DNA of 45,247 nt from the NCBI GenBank assembly GCA_034439915.1, contig JAWXBI010000273.1, forward strand, positions 1 through 45,247. Reading direction: 5' to 3'. Source of the DNA: JADJLQ01 sp034439915. Lineage in GTDB: Bacteria > Bacteroidota > Bacteroidia > Chitinophagales > Saprospiraceae. The notes under the pieces are model-generated. The model searched no databases, had not been told where the DNA came from, and saw nothing but the letters and a program-made list of their open reading frames with translations. Shown piece after piece: positions 24,403 to 33,300 of this stretch; position 1 is the stretch's first letter, and every line of letters begins with the position of its first letter. The position numbers were made by a program, and so were the translations under genes.

Positions 24403-25878
24403 TTATTTAATAAGTGCTAAAACTGTTTCCATGGTTGGTAAATGTCTGGCATGCCATTTTTTAATGATTTTACCTTCTTTCCAGAGCAAAAGGCCGGGAT
24501 TGGATCTCATCATGGTTTTCAGTAATATATCATCTGCCTGATATATCGGATATCTCGCTCCCGTATAGGCTGCAAAATCCTTTATTTGGGCGCTGCCGAG
24601 TCCACCGGTGACCGCGACGACCTTGACGCCGGCATCCAGAAGTGGATGGGCCAGCCGGTTGATTTCATTCCTAAAAAAGGAGGCATCTGCAGAGTCCGGG
24701 ATAAAAACGGATTTGATTTCTTCTTGTGAAGAGGTCCTGCTAAATTTTTTAATTCTCACGGTGTCTGCGCTGACCAGATAAAGGCTATCTGTAAATACGC
24801 TGTCTTGTATGATGGTCTTTTCTTCAATGGTCATACCGTATACTTTATAGGCGTTGATCATGAGCATTGGTTTATCTTCAGCCAGCAAATCCTGAGTCAC
24901 CTCTTTCCCCTCGACATCCAGGATGATAAAATCACTGACTTTGGTCTTGGGCACTGCAGTCTCGCCATATAAAAATTTAACTTCCCACGATTCTTTAGGA
25001 TATTTTTTGAATTCCTTCATATAGACCGCGTAAGGTACTTCGAGAGTCTCCCTGGTGGTTTTATTCTTTAGAGCAGCAAATTCAATTTTTTGTTGCTGGG
25101 CTGCATCCAGCTCGGCTTTCCGGGTAGTCCGAATATCAGCACCGGCCTTAAAAGCCCTGAAATCCCAGACCGGTTCATTCATATAGGTATTATAATAACA
25201 AAAAGCACTTCCTGCCAATAATACTCCCAGCATGATGATCACCCGGCGAAAAGGGGTCCACAACTGGTGCTGTATTTTTTGCCAATACAGGAAAATGAAA
25301 CCGGGGATTAATAAAAATAAATCTTTGAAAAATGAAATTTTGGGATCCAACTTTAAAAAATCACCGAAACATCCGCAATCGGAAACCCTCATCTGTTCTT
25401 TTTCGTAACTCCCCCAGGCTGAAAATTCAAAAAAATTACTGTTGGAAGGAACATAGCCGGTCAAATACGTAAAACCGGTGAGCAAAGTAAAAAAGACCAG
25501 CAGGAGAAAAAACACCCATGCCGTCAATTTGGGTTTAAAACCAAGCATCAGAGCAAATCCTACCAAAATCTCCAGGAGGATCATTCCTATGGAAATTCCC
25601 ACTGCCGATTGGGCCATCCAGGGGAATAAAGGCGCTAAAAAAGCAAACCAGGTAGGTTCAAAAGTCTGTTGAAAAGCCGCAAAGTATTGTTCCATTTTAA
25701 AGGCCGTGCCCATAGGGTCCACGGCTTTTACAAACCCGGAAAAAACAAACCAAACTCCGCAAAAGTGTTGTAAAAAGGAGATGATCCATGATTTCGGCTT
25801 TTGTATCCATTGGTTCATACCTATGGTGAGTAAGGCACCTGCTATAGTAAAAGCAATAAGTAAGGTATTCAGGCTCAT
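24403..25878 (-). CDS. BT_3928-family membrane protein (DoxX-like)
   Basis: 491-aa integral membrane protein. Residues ~1-220 contain about six hydrophobic helices and resemble DoxX/MauE-type membrane modules (FLQHFCGVWFVFSGFVKAVDP, GISIGMILLEILVGFALMLG, WVFFLLLVFFTLLTGFTYLT), with a loop SDCGCFGDFLKL reminiscent of MauE/DoxX-linked thiol chemistry. The C-terminal ~250 residues are soluble and end with a thioredoxin-like strand pattern (PGLLLWKEGKIIKKWHARHLP). I recognise the general BT_3928 architecture, usually found next to DUF1599; function unproven, possibly redox. It starts 3 bases after the DUF1599 stop, so the two form an operon. Confidence 0.8.
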   Translation of the reverse strand: MSLNTLLIAFTIAGALLTIGMNQWIQKPKSWIISFLQHFCGVWFVFSGFVKAVDPMGTAFKMEQYFAAFQQTFEPTWFAFLAPLFPWMAQSAVGISIGMILLEILVGFALMLGFKPKLTAWVFFLLLVFFTLLTGFTYLTGYVPSNSNFFEFSAWGSYEKEQMRVSDCGCFGDFLKLDPKISFFKDLFLLIPGFIFLYWQKIQHQLWTPFRRVIIMLGVLLAGSAFCYYNTYMNEPVWDFRAFKAGADIRTTRKAELDAAQQQKIEFAALKNKTTRETLEVPYAVYMKEFKKYPKESWEVKFLYGETAVPKTKVSDFIILDVEGKEVTQDLLAEDKPMLMINAYKVYGMTIEEKTIIQDSVFTDSLYLVSADTVRIKKFSRTSSQEEIKSVFIPDSADASFFRNEINRLAHPLLDAGVKVVAVTGGLGSAQIKDFAAYTGARYPIYQADDILLKTMMRSNPGLLLWKEGKIIKKWHARHLPTMETVLALIK

Positions 25879-25881
25879 ATC

Positions 25882-26439
25882 CTAAAAATTTGGGTTGTGA
25901 TGTTGTTTAATGAGAATCAGGGCAAAAATAGCGTAATTCATGATGTCCATAAAATTGGCATCCGTTCCTTCGGAAACTCTGGTCTCCCCTAACTTATCTT
26001 CGATTTCTTTAATCCTTATTATTTTCATCAGGATCAGGTCGGTCATGGATGATATTCGCATGGATCGCCACACCTCATCGTAGTCATGATTTTTGTCGAG
26101 CATCAATTGATACACTTCGGTAACGCATTCATCGTAATAACCAACAATGTTGTCCTTGGCCAGAAGAACGGGTTGTCCTGTTTCCTGCTTTTTCAACAAA
26201 ATCAGGGCCATGAGGCAATAATTAATAATGCCGATAAATTCAGTTTCTATGGAGTCGTTTATTTTCTGATCTTTTTTTTGATCAACTGACCTGATCCTGG
26301 CGGCTTTGATATAAATCTGGTCAGTGATGGAGGATGGCCTGAGAACCCTCCAGGCAGTGCCGTAATCATCGTTTTTTTGTATAAACAATTGCCTGGCTTC
26401 CTCTACTACGCGGAGGTATTGTTGCGGCGTTCGACTCAT
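25882..26439 (-). CDS. DUF1599-domain protein with duplicated module
   Basis: 185-aa cytoplasmic protein of the DUF1599 family, linked in the literature to nucleotide-modification-associated domains; biochemical role unknown. The domain is duplicated: residues ~25-85 (NDDYGTAWRVLRPSSITDQI ... IGIINYCLMALILLK) and ~115-180 (NHDYDEVWRSMRISSMTDLI ... MDIMNYAIFALILIK) align motif for motif, the conserved D-Y-x-x-x-W-R core appearing in both. The frame continues to a TTG at 26448, but that TTG lies inside a perfect -7 box, so ATG 26439 is the start. The BT_3928-family gene follows 3 bases downstream. Confidence 0.83.
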   Translation of the reverse strand: MSRTPQQYLRVVEEARQLFIQKNDDYGTAWRVLRPSSITDQIYIKAARIRSVDQKKDQKINDSIETEFIGIINYCLMALILLKKQETGQPVLLAKDNIVGYYDECVTEVYQLMLDKNHDYDEVWRSMRISSMTDLILMKIIRIKEIEDKLGETRVSEGTDANFMDIMNYAIFALILIKQHHNPNF

Positions 26440-26445
26440 GTAGCA

Positions 26446-26453
26446 CAAAGATA
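26446..26453 (-). promoter_or_regulatory. -7 promoter box of the DUF1599-BT_3928 operon
   Basis: The minus strand reads TATCTTTG, an exact TAnnTTTG match, ending 6 bases before ATG 26439. A transcript from here would be leaderless or nearly so. It rules out the in-frame TTG at 26448 as start. Confidence 0.5.
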
Positions 26454-26655
26454 ATCATGGCAAAGGGTATCCCACATCCAAATAGATCGAATGACCCGGT
26501 TTTCGGATAGATAGCCTAAATAAAGGGTATGCAAGGTCCCGGATTCCAAAAAAAGGTGGAGATTTTTATTTCCGAATTATCCTTAAAAATGCTCTGGAAT
26601 CCAGAGTCTGGAAATTGAGATTTAAAATAATAACTAAAATTTGGTCTGGAAGTAT

Positions 26656-26663
26656 TATTTTTG
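26656..26663 (+). promoter_or_regulatory. -7 promoter box of rplS
   Basis: TATTTTTG fits TAnnTTTG exactly, 18 bases before ATG 26682. The 13 bases 26659-26671 (TTTTGCACCCTAA) are identical to those at the topA promoter (36655-36667). A small hairpin CTCTGG-AAT-CCAGAG lies upstream at 26592-26606; its role is unclear. Confidence 0.55.
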
Positions 26664-26681
26664 CACCCTAAATTTCAGAAA

Positions 26682-27083
26682 ATGAACCCGATTCAATTTG
26701 TCCAGGATCAATTATTAAAAGAACGCCCAGATACAGGGGTTAAACCTGGCGATCACGTCAACATCAGTTACAAAATTATTGAAGGCGATAAAGAGCGTAT
26801 ACAAAACTTTAAAGGTGACGTTATCAAACTCACGGGATCAGGGCTTACCAAAACCATTTGTATCCGCAAGATCTCCAATGGTATAGGTGTAGAAAGGATT
26901 TTCCCCATTAATTCCCCCAGCATCGTAGAAATTAATTTGCTTAAAAAAGGCAAAGTCAGGAGAGCTAAACTGTACTATCTACGCAGTCTATCCGGTAAAA
27001 AAGCCCGTATCAAAGAGAAAAAAATCAGTCAGTCCGCTGCTGCCCCTGTTAAAGAAAAAGCTAAAGAAACAGCTGAAGCGTAG
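26682..27083 (+). CDS. rplS: 50S ribosomal protein L19
   Basis: Large-subunit ribosomal protein at the subunit interface, 133 aa. Signature segments are VKPGDHVNISYKIIEGDKER, QNFKGDVIKLTGSGLTKTIC, RKISNGIGVERIFPINSPSI and KKGKVRRAKLYYLRSLSGK, all collinear with L19. The C-terminal tail (KEKKISQSAAAPVKEKAKET) is Lys/Ala-rich and longer than in E. coli, as is common in this phylum. ATG 26682 is the family start; the upstream in-frame TTG at 26661 is part of the -7 promoter box. Monocistronic here, with the next gene convergent. Confidence 0.97.
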   Translation: MNPIQFVQDQLLKERPDTGVKPGDHVNISYKIIEGDKERIQNFKGDVIKLTGSGLTKTICIRKISNGIGVERIFPINSPSIVEINLLKKGKVRRAKLYYLRSLSGKKARIKEKKISQSAAAPVKEKAKETAEA

Positions 27084-27102
27084 TTTTACTTGTTGTCTTA
27101 TC

Positions 27103-30100
27103 TTATCTGCTGATTACCAGCTTTCTAGTAGCGGTAAATGCCCCGGATTTGACCTGGATCAGGTAGATACCTTCCGCCAGGTAGTCCACAGATAAACTAA
27201 ACAAATTGTCTGTATTCAGGATTCTCGACGACTGTCGGATCAACCTTCCATTGAGGTCGGTAATGTCGATCTGGGCTTGTAAGCGGTTAGTTTGAACCAG
27301 GTTCAATTCGACGGAAACTCGATCCCGGGCAGGGTTGGGGAATACACTAAATTTTTTTATCCAGTCTTCTTCAGCATAGGAGGTGACAACACAGAAAGGC
27401 CCTTGTTTGATAATGTCTACTAAAATAGAATTGGAAGACAGGGAGAAACAATCATCAGCAATTGCTAAGCCTGAAATAAGGGACAGCCCCGGCGAAACCA
27501 GCAATCTGCCAGTGTATATCACAGAATACAAGCGGGTTAAACCAACACTGTCTTTATTAAAATCAATAATAGGATTTGAAACCACTTTAAGGATTTTGTT
27601 GCTAAAATCTACCATCAGATAGACTGTATTAAATCCAACCGAGTCCGAAGTTGAAAACTGAATAGAATCCGCTTTTGAATCTCCGGAGCATATCGTCAGC
27701 ACAGAATCCAATTTGTTGGTCTGGATTCGATGAGGGGGCGGTACCGTTTTATGGATAGTTATAAAATTATCCGTCAGGTCATAACAATTATTTGAAAACA
27801 CGGATTGTAAAACATTTTTATTCAGGGTACCCGTAAAATCGCCTTTGTACGCTACACCGTACACCCGACAACTTGTATTGATCACCCCGGAGCCAAAATT
27901 GATCAAATCCACCGAACTGAATCCTGTAATAATATTCTGGAGATCCGTGATGATAAAACGGTAACTCAAGGACCTTGTATTCTGCGGAATAATGCGGATA
28001 AGGTCAAGATCCAGATTGGCTGGACATACGTAAACCGTGGTCGAACCTTCCGATGAAGTCAGTACACCGCCGTTGATTTCTCCAATGATTATTTCTATGT
28101 TATTTGAGCTAAATGAAAAGCACTCCGATGAAAATTTTGTGAAATCGAGCGTATCCCCTACTACCAATTGAATGGATCCCGCGTAGGATACTCCGTAAAT
28201 ACGGTACAATCCTTCCGATAGTCCTTGAAAATTAAAAGTAAATCCCGGAGTGATCTGGAGTACTTTTTTAAATTCATCTGTCAGAACAAGGGAATAGGGA
28301 TGCAAGGTGACGTCGACATTTCTAACTTGTACTAGTTTGGATTGGGTATCTGATGGGCAAAATAATTCTTTATTACTTCCATCCGGTAGGCGAATACCTC
28401 CTCCTCTTGGTTGTTCACGGATGACCCGGATAAAATTTCCAGATATGCTGTAACACCCATCCGAAAAAGAAGAAACAAAAAGATTACTTTGTTTGCTGAT
28501 AATTCTGGTTCCGGAGTAGGCTACCCCATAAATCCGCATAGAGTTCAACGATGTATTTTCAAAAAGGAGAGAATCGTTGACTACAAATTCCACGATATTA
28601 CCTCCATCCGTAGTCAAGACGTATTGGTAGGGTGAGTTACTGGCGTCCTGCCTGGAAAATAGCAGTTTCTTAGGACCCGGATTATTCGGACAGGTAAAAT
28701 AAGTGGTTTGACCGTCTGCCATCCGTATAGTTCCTCCTTTGGCAACATCAAGATTGGCCGTCAATTGATTGGTACTGATGGCATAGCAGTCACTGCTCAA
28801 AGCCCCGGTGAAATTGGAATTAATGTTAATCAGCAAGTTTCCGGAATAGGAAACACCTACGATTTTAATTACACCTGGTGAAAACTGTTCAAAATCCAAA
28901 AACCCTCCCGGGAGGGTCATAGCTAATACTTTGTTTTGGGCATTAATGGCCACAATCACATAGTTATTTATACTGTTACCAGTGACCGTAAACGTATATC
29001 GGTCGGGTAACCGGTCTCCCGGGCAGCCAAAAAGTATAGTATCTCCCGTTGTAGCCTGGATCTTACCCGCAGAAGGTCTCAATAAAAAAACCTCGAGGTC
29101 GTTGGTCGCCCATAAAAAACAATCCGTGCTCAAAGACGCCTGGCTCGACCTGGATACCGTATCACCTGGTTTAATCAATAATGCCCCGGAATACTGCAAG
29201 GCCAGGATGGAATATTTTCCATCGGGATTGTTGTTGAGGTCAAATGTTGGACTAGTATAAACTTGTTGGACAATAGAATTTTCGTTGATCAATATAAATG
29301 CTGTAAAAGGCGAAATCCCATTGAGTACTCTTAATTCGTATATGTCCGCCTTATTGTCCAGCGGGCAGAATAAGGACTGCGGAGTCAGACTTTGTATCGT
29401 ACCTCTCACCAGGGTGTCCAGATTTACCCTGGCTGCCGTAATACCCACAACGAAACAACCACTGGATAGGTTTTTGTCACTGATTTTGGAGACATTTTTG
29501 ATAATATTGAGATTGCCGGTATATGTCATTGCGTGGATGAAAAAAGATTCCTGGGCAGCACCTTCCACCACAAATCTAGTGGAAGAGAAGGTATCGATAA
29601 TAACCCCTCCGAACCGGGTAAATAAATATAACCGTTTGGAATTGCTTATTCCTTGAATCTCGATGGTTAGCGTATCCTGCGTGTTATTATTCAGGCAGAT
29701 AGAAGTATCGGGTCTACCATTTTCCAGAAACACACTCAATGGTTTTGGCAAGTCCCTTACAACCATCAGGACATTTTCAGACAACCTGGCACAACCCGTT
29801 ATGGCTGAAATGGTGCTCACATCCTGACCGACTGTAAATTTTACAGAATCTGTGTAGGATAAACCCCAGATTCTGAACGAGGTTATCGTAGTTCCATCAA
29901 AGTTAAAATTGGGGCTGGTCTGAAGCCTGATGATATTATCAGCGATATCGGATAATACAAACGAATATTTCAGATTAGAGGTGTCGGTCTTAAGAATGGT
30001 AAAATTATCAGGCTTACCATCCCCTGGACAAGCATACAGGACGTTTTCAGCCTCCGGGGTAAATATGGTATGAGGCAAACACTGACCAAAAGATCGGGAT

Positions 30101-30180
30101 ACCATCGCCAGGCAAAAAACAATGGGCAGCATTCTATGCAGGCGGTTTAATCGCAGGCTTTTTATGATCGGTTCTTCCAT
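27103..30180 (-). CDS. Giant T9SS surface protein with 8 tandem ~110-aa repeats
   Basis: 1025-aa predicted secreted protein. Signal peptide at residues 1-33 (basic n-region, PIVFCLAMVSRSFGQ); ATG 30166-range starts such as Met17 (MLPIVFCLAMVS) are alternatives. Residues ~34-926 are eight tandem copies of one repeat, 111-113 residues each, with the pattern GGxI...C(P)xD...Y.(F/V)(L/I)TD...(R/K)(I/V)YG(V/I)SY(S/T)G...(G/D)C(F/Y)x(I/L)SxN.I.V. Each copy has two conserved Cys, likely a disulfide. Residues ~927-1025 hold a T9SS type A sorting domain (FPNPARDRVSVEL ... EGIYLIQVK ... TRKLVIS). No enzyme motif is seen; an adhesin or surface-layer role is inference. It has the same architecture as the next upstream gene, indicating duplication. 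Confidence 0.85.
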   Translation of the reverse strand: MEEPIIKSLRLNRLHRMLPIVFCLAMVSRSFGQCLPHTIFTPEAENVLYACPGDGKPDNFTILKTDTSNLKYSFVLSDIADNIIRLQTSPNFNFDGTTITSFRIWGLSYTDSVKFTVGQDVSTISAITGCARLSENVLMVVRDLPKPLSVFLENGRPDTSICLNNNTQDTLTIEIQGISNSKRLYLFTRFGGVIIDTFSSTRFVVEGAAQESFFIHAMTYTGNLNIIKNVSKISDKNLSSGCFVVGITAARVNLDTLVRGTIQSLTPQSLFCPLDNKADIYELRVLNGISPFTAFILINENSIVQQVYTSPTFDLNNNPDGKYSILALQYSGALLIKPGDTVSRSSQASLSTDCFLWATNDLEVFLLRPSAGKIQATTGDTILFGCPGDRLPDRYTFTVTGNSINNYVIVAINAQNKVLAMTLPGGFLDFEQFSPGVIKIVGVSYSGNLLININSNFTGALSSDCYAISTNQLTANLDVAKGGTIRMADGQTTYFTCPNNPGPKKLLFSRQDASNSPYQYVLTTDGGNIVEFVVNDSLLFENTSLNSMRIYGVAYSGTRIISKQSNLFVSSFSDGCYSISGNFIRVIREQPRGGGIRLPDGSNKELFCPSDTQSKLVQVRNVDVTLHPYSLVLTDEFKKVLQITPGFTFNFQGLSEGLYRIYGVSYAGSIQLVVGDTLDFTKFSSECFSFSSNNIEIIIGEINGGVLTSSEGSTTVYVCPANLDLDLIRIIPQNTRSLSYRFIITDLQNIITGFSSVDLINFGSGVINTSCRVYGVAYKGDFTGTLNKNVLQSVFSNNCYDLTDNFITIHKTVPPPHRIQTNKLDSVLTICSGDSKADSIQFSTSDSVGFNTVYLMVDFSNKILKVVSNPIIDFNKDSVGLTRLYSVIYTGRLLVSPGLSLISGLAIADDCFSLSSNSILVDIIKQGPFCVVTSYAEEDWIKKFSVFPNPARDRVSVELNLVQTNRLQAQIDITDLNGRLIRQSSRILNTDNLFSLSVDYLAEGIYLIQVKSGAFTATRKLVISR
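27403..30081 (-). repeat. Eight tandem ~110-residue protein repeats within the 1025-aa protein
   Basis: By aligning the landmarks GGxI, first Cys, YG(V/I)SYxG and (G/D)C(F/Y), repeats start at about residues 34, 146, 259, 370, 481, 592, 703 and 815. They are diverged: only landmark positions are shared, so this is an old amplification and not a recent DNA-level repeat. Copy 2 is the most divergent (IHAMTYTG in place of IYGVSYTG). Confidence 0.85.
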
Positions 30181-30261
30181 TTTGATCCAATTAGTTTTGA
30201 ATCAGTACATTAGTACTATATACTTAACGAACAATTACATCATAAATCGTACCATAAGCAT

Positions 30262-30296
30262 AAAAAAAAACCCCGAAGAACAAATTCCTCAGGGTT
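30262..30296 (-). terminator. Strong rho-independent terminator between the two giant repeat-protein genes
   Basis: On the minus strand a 12-bp stem (arms 30285-30296 and 30269-30280, two G-T pairs) closes a four-base TTTG loop and continues into a run of T (complement of the nine A at 30262-30270). It lies 39 bases after the stop of the 1228-aa gene, so the 1025-aa gene downstream should rely on its own promoter in the 82 bases that follow. Confidence 0.9.
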
Positions 30297-30334
30297 CGAA
30301 ACATCAAAAGGCAAATAAAATGATGATAAATTTT

Positions 30335-33300
30335 CTATTTCGCAACGACCAGCTTGACTCTATCAAATATATAACCATTTTTGAAAATAATAAAATAAAT
30401 TCCCGGACTTAAAGCCGATATATCCACTCTAACTTGTTCATTATCAATGCCTCCAATTGGCAAATTAATTTTTTGCTGAAAGCCACCGGCAAGCGAAATA
30501 AGGCTGATAGCGGGTTTGCCACCTTGCAGAGATTTGTTCCTGAATTGAAGAAAAACTTCCTGTTTTGCCGGGTTCGGAAAAATAGATAAAAATGCCGGGG
30601 AAGAACCGTCAACTCCCGACGTTTTACAGCTCGGACCGGAATTGACTTTTTGAAGTGTTATAAAATTTGAACTCAAATCATAACAACCTGAAGCGAGTAT
30701 GGTGCTGGTCACATTATCATTTCTGAACACGGATAGAAGACCTCCGTAGGAAACTCCGTAAATCCTGCTTACTCCCGGATCTGCCCCGTTAAAGTCAAAA
30801 CCCGCGGAAGATTGTTCTATAATACTTTGTAGTCGATTGTTTTGATCGGTGATCAAAAAGGCATACTTTAAACCGGTGTTGCCGGTATGGGTGAATAAAA
30901 GGGTATCCTTTCCAAGGTCTTCTACACAGATGGTCGCCGTCGTGTCTCCATTGGTCAAACTGATTCTCCCGGCATCTGCATTGGCCTTATAGACAGAAAT
31001 AAAATCCGTGGAGATCGCAAAACAACCGGTACTGAGTCCGTCAGAAAGAATGGTTTTACCCAATAATTGCAGACTCCCCGTATAGGATATACCATAAATT
31101 TTGCAGAAACCAAGGCTGAACGTATCCAGGTCAAAACTGGCATCAAAACTCCATCCCAAAATGTCGCCTGCTGCCGAGGTTATTATATAAGCGTAAGGAA
31201 GCGGTACTTCCCCGGATGAAACGACTGAAATAAAATCAGATTGACCGTCCTGTGGACATAAAAAATAATCCTTGATTCCACCCCCTGAAGAAACAGTTCC
31301 GGCATTGGGAGCATATTTATGGATGGTGATCGAATTCGCTGAAATATTAAAACAACTGTCAGCCAGGCGGGATTCGGATACTTTTGAGCCAATCGCTGTC
31401 GTAAAATTGCCCCGGTAAGCCATACCGAATACCTGCAGGGTACCTGATGGAATTTGTTGATTGATAATCAAACCTGAAGTGGAAATATATTTTAAGGTAT
31501 CGGACTGAATTCCGACATAAATATAGTTTACCCCCGGAGTAGCGCCATTTTTGGACAAGTACACAGTATCCAAACCGGATTCGTTAATACAGTAATTCAA
31601 CAATGTAACGTTCCGGTTGGTCTTGATGGTACCTGCGGACAATTCATCAGCAAAAACCTGAATTGAGTTTTCACTCCATTGGAAACAATCTGCAGCAAAA
31701 GGAAGCCGGGTAAGGGTATCCCCTATTTTTACCAGCACGGAGCCCAGGTAACTGACCCCGAATATTTTTTTTGTCCCGGGGGGCAATGTTTCGAAATTAA
31801 TCTGTTCTGCATGAAACGCCAGGATTTTATCATCCCCATCGGCCAGCACGTACTGATACTCCAAAAAGGTTTGGGAAGTAGTCTTCAAAGGAATAAAATC
31901 AGGCCATCCGTCTTTATGACAAATAGTATACGTCGTATCCCCTGAAGCCAGGCTGATCCTGCCACCAATGGGTTCATCCTTGATCAGGATTACCGGATTG
32001 GATGAAACATTAGCACAACCCGTAGCTAAGACACCATTTTTAATATGATCGCCAGGCTGTATCAATATTTCACCGGTATAGGCCAGTCCCCATATTTTAC
32101 AGATCCCTTTTAAAGGGGTATTCAGGTGAAGGGTATCACGCTCAAGCACTCTGATGACGGTGTCTTTATCGGTGGTTAGTATGTAAGTAAAAAAACTGTT
32201 GTGTTGAAGTAGGGATTTGAAACGAATTGAAACCACTGCTTGTGACGTACAAAGCCTGAGGGTATCCTTGCCATCTTCAAGGCTTATGCTGCCCGCGATT
32301 GCTTCGTCCTTAATCACCGTCAATGATTCTGAGAGTTGAGCACAACCCGAAGATAAATTGGAACGGTTAATTACACTGCCAGAAGTCAGGTTAAGTTGGC
32401 CGGTATACGATATCCCGTATACCCGGTATACCCCATTGTTTAATGCCGAAATATCCAAAGACTTTCCGGAAAACAACGTAATAAACCTGTCCTGGGTATC
32501 GGTTAAAAATAAAGTGGCCGGCAGGAAGCCCGTGCCGCTCCAGGAAATTTCAACTGAAAGTTCTCCGGTGTCTGTAGCACAATAAAATTTTTCAGTAGTC
32601 TGATCCGCAAACTGAAGCGTGCCGGTTTTGGGTATATCTATCAAAATGGTCAGAAACTGATCAGAATAATCAAAACAATCATCTGAAGCTGGCGCAGCAA
32701 TGGATTGTCCGATAGTTAAGGTTAAAATACCGGTGTAGCCCAGGTGATATATTCTCCATGGACCGATGGGCAGGTTATTAAAGTCATAAGCAACAGAGTC
32801 GCTCCAGGTTTGAACCGTTCCATTGTTGTCGGTAATCACCCAAAGTCTGTCCTGACCTTTGCTATTGGGTGACGCCAGGTGTATAAAATCAGCGCTTAAA
32901 TCTTTGCAGATATATTGTGAATCCGGTAAATTTAAAAAACGAGGTTGGCCCCCATCCGGCAAGGCTTTAACTACAGTAAGGGCGTTTTCCGTTATGGCAA
33001 AACAATCGTCCGACCAGGTCATGGTATTGATGTTTTGTCCCAAAAAGCCTTCAGTTAATTTGCCGGTAAAAGTTAAACCCCAAATCCTGCAGGTACCTGC
33101 GCTCAGGGCTTCAACGGGTATAGAGGCAGATTCAGCGACGGCTAAAACCCGGTTGAGGGTATCGGTGAATACCGTCCTGGTATACCCTGCTGAGTTGTTT
33201 ACCAGTTGAGTGGATAAGACCTGACTTTTGGTACTGGAAGAACAAATAAACAGATCATCCTGGCCTTCTAAAAACTGAATCTTCCCGCCACGGGGCAGGT

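Noticed and set aside
26592..26606. Hairpin CTCTGG-AAT-CCAGAG as an L19 autoregulatory leader
   Set aside because: It lies about 50 bases upstream of the likely rplS -7 box, so it would not be in the transcript; only 6 bp long.
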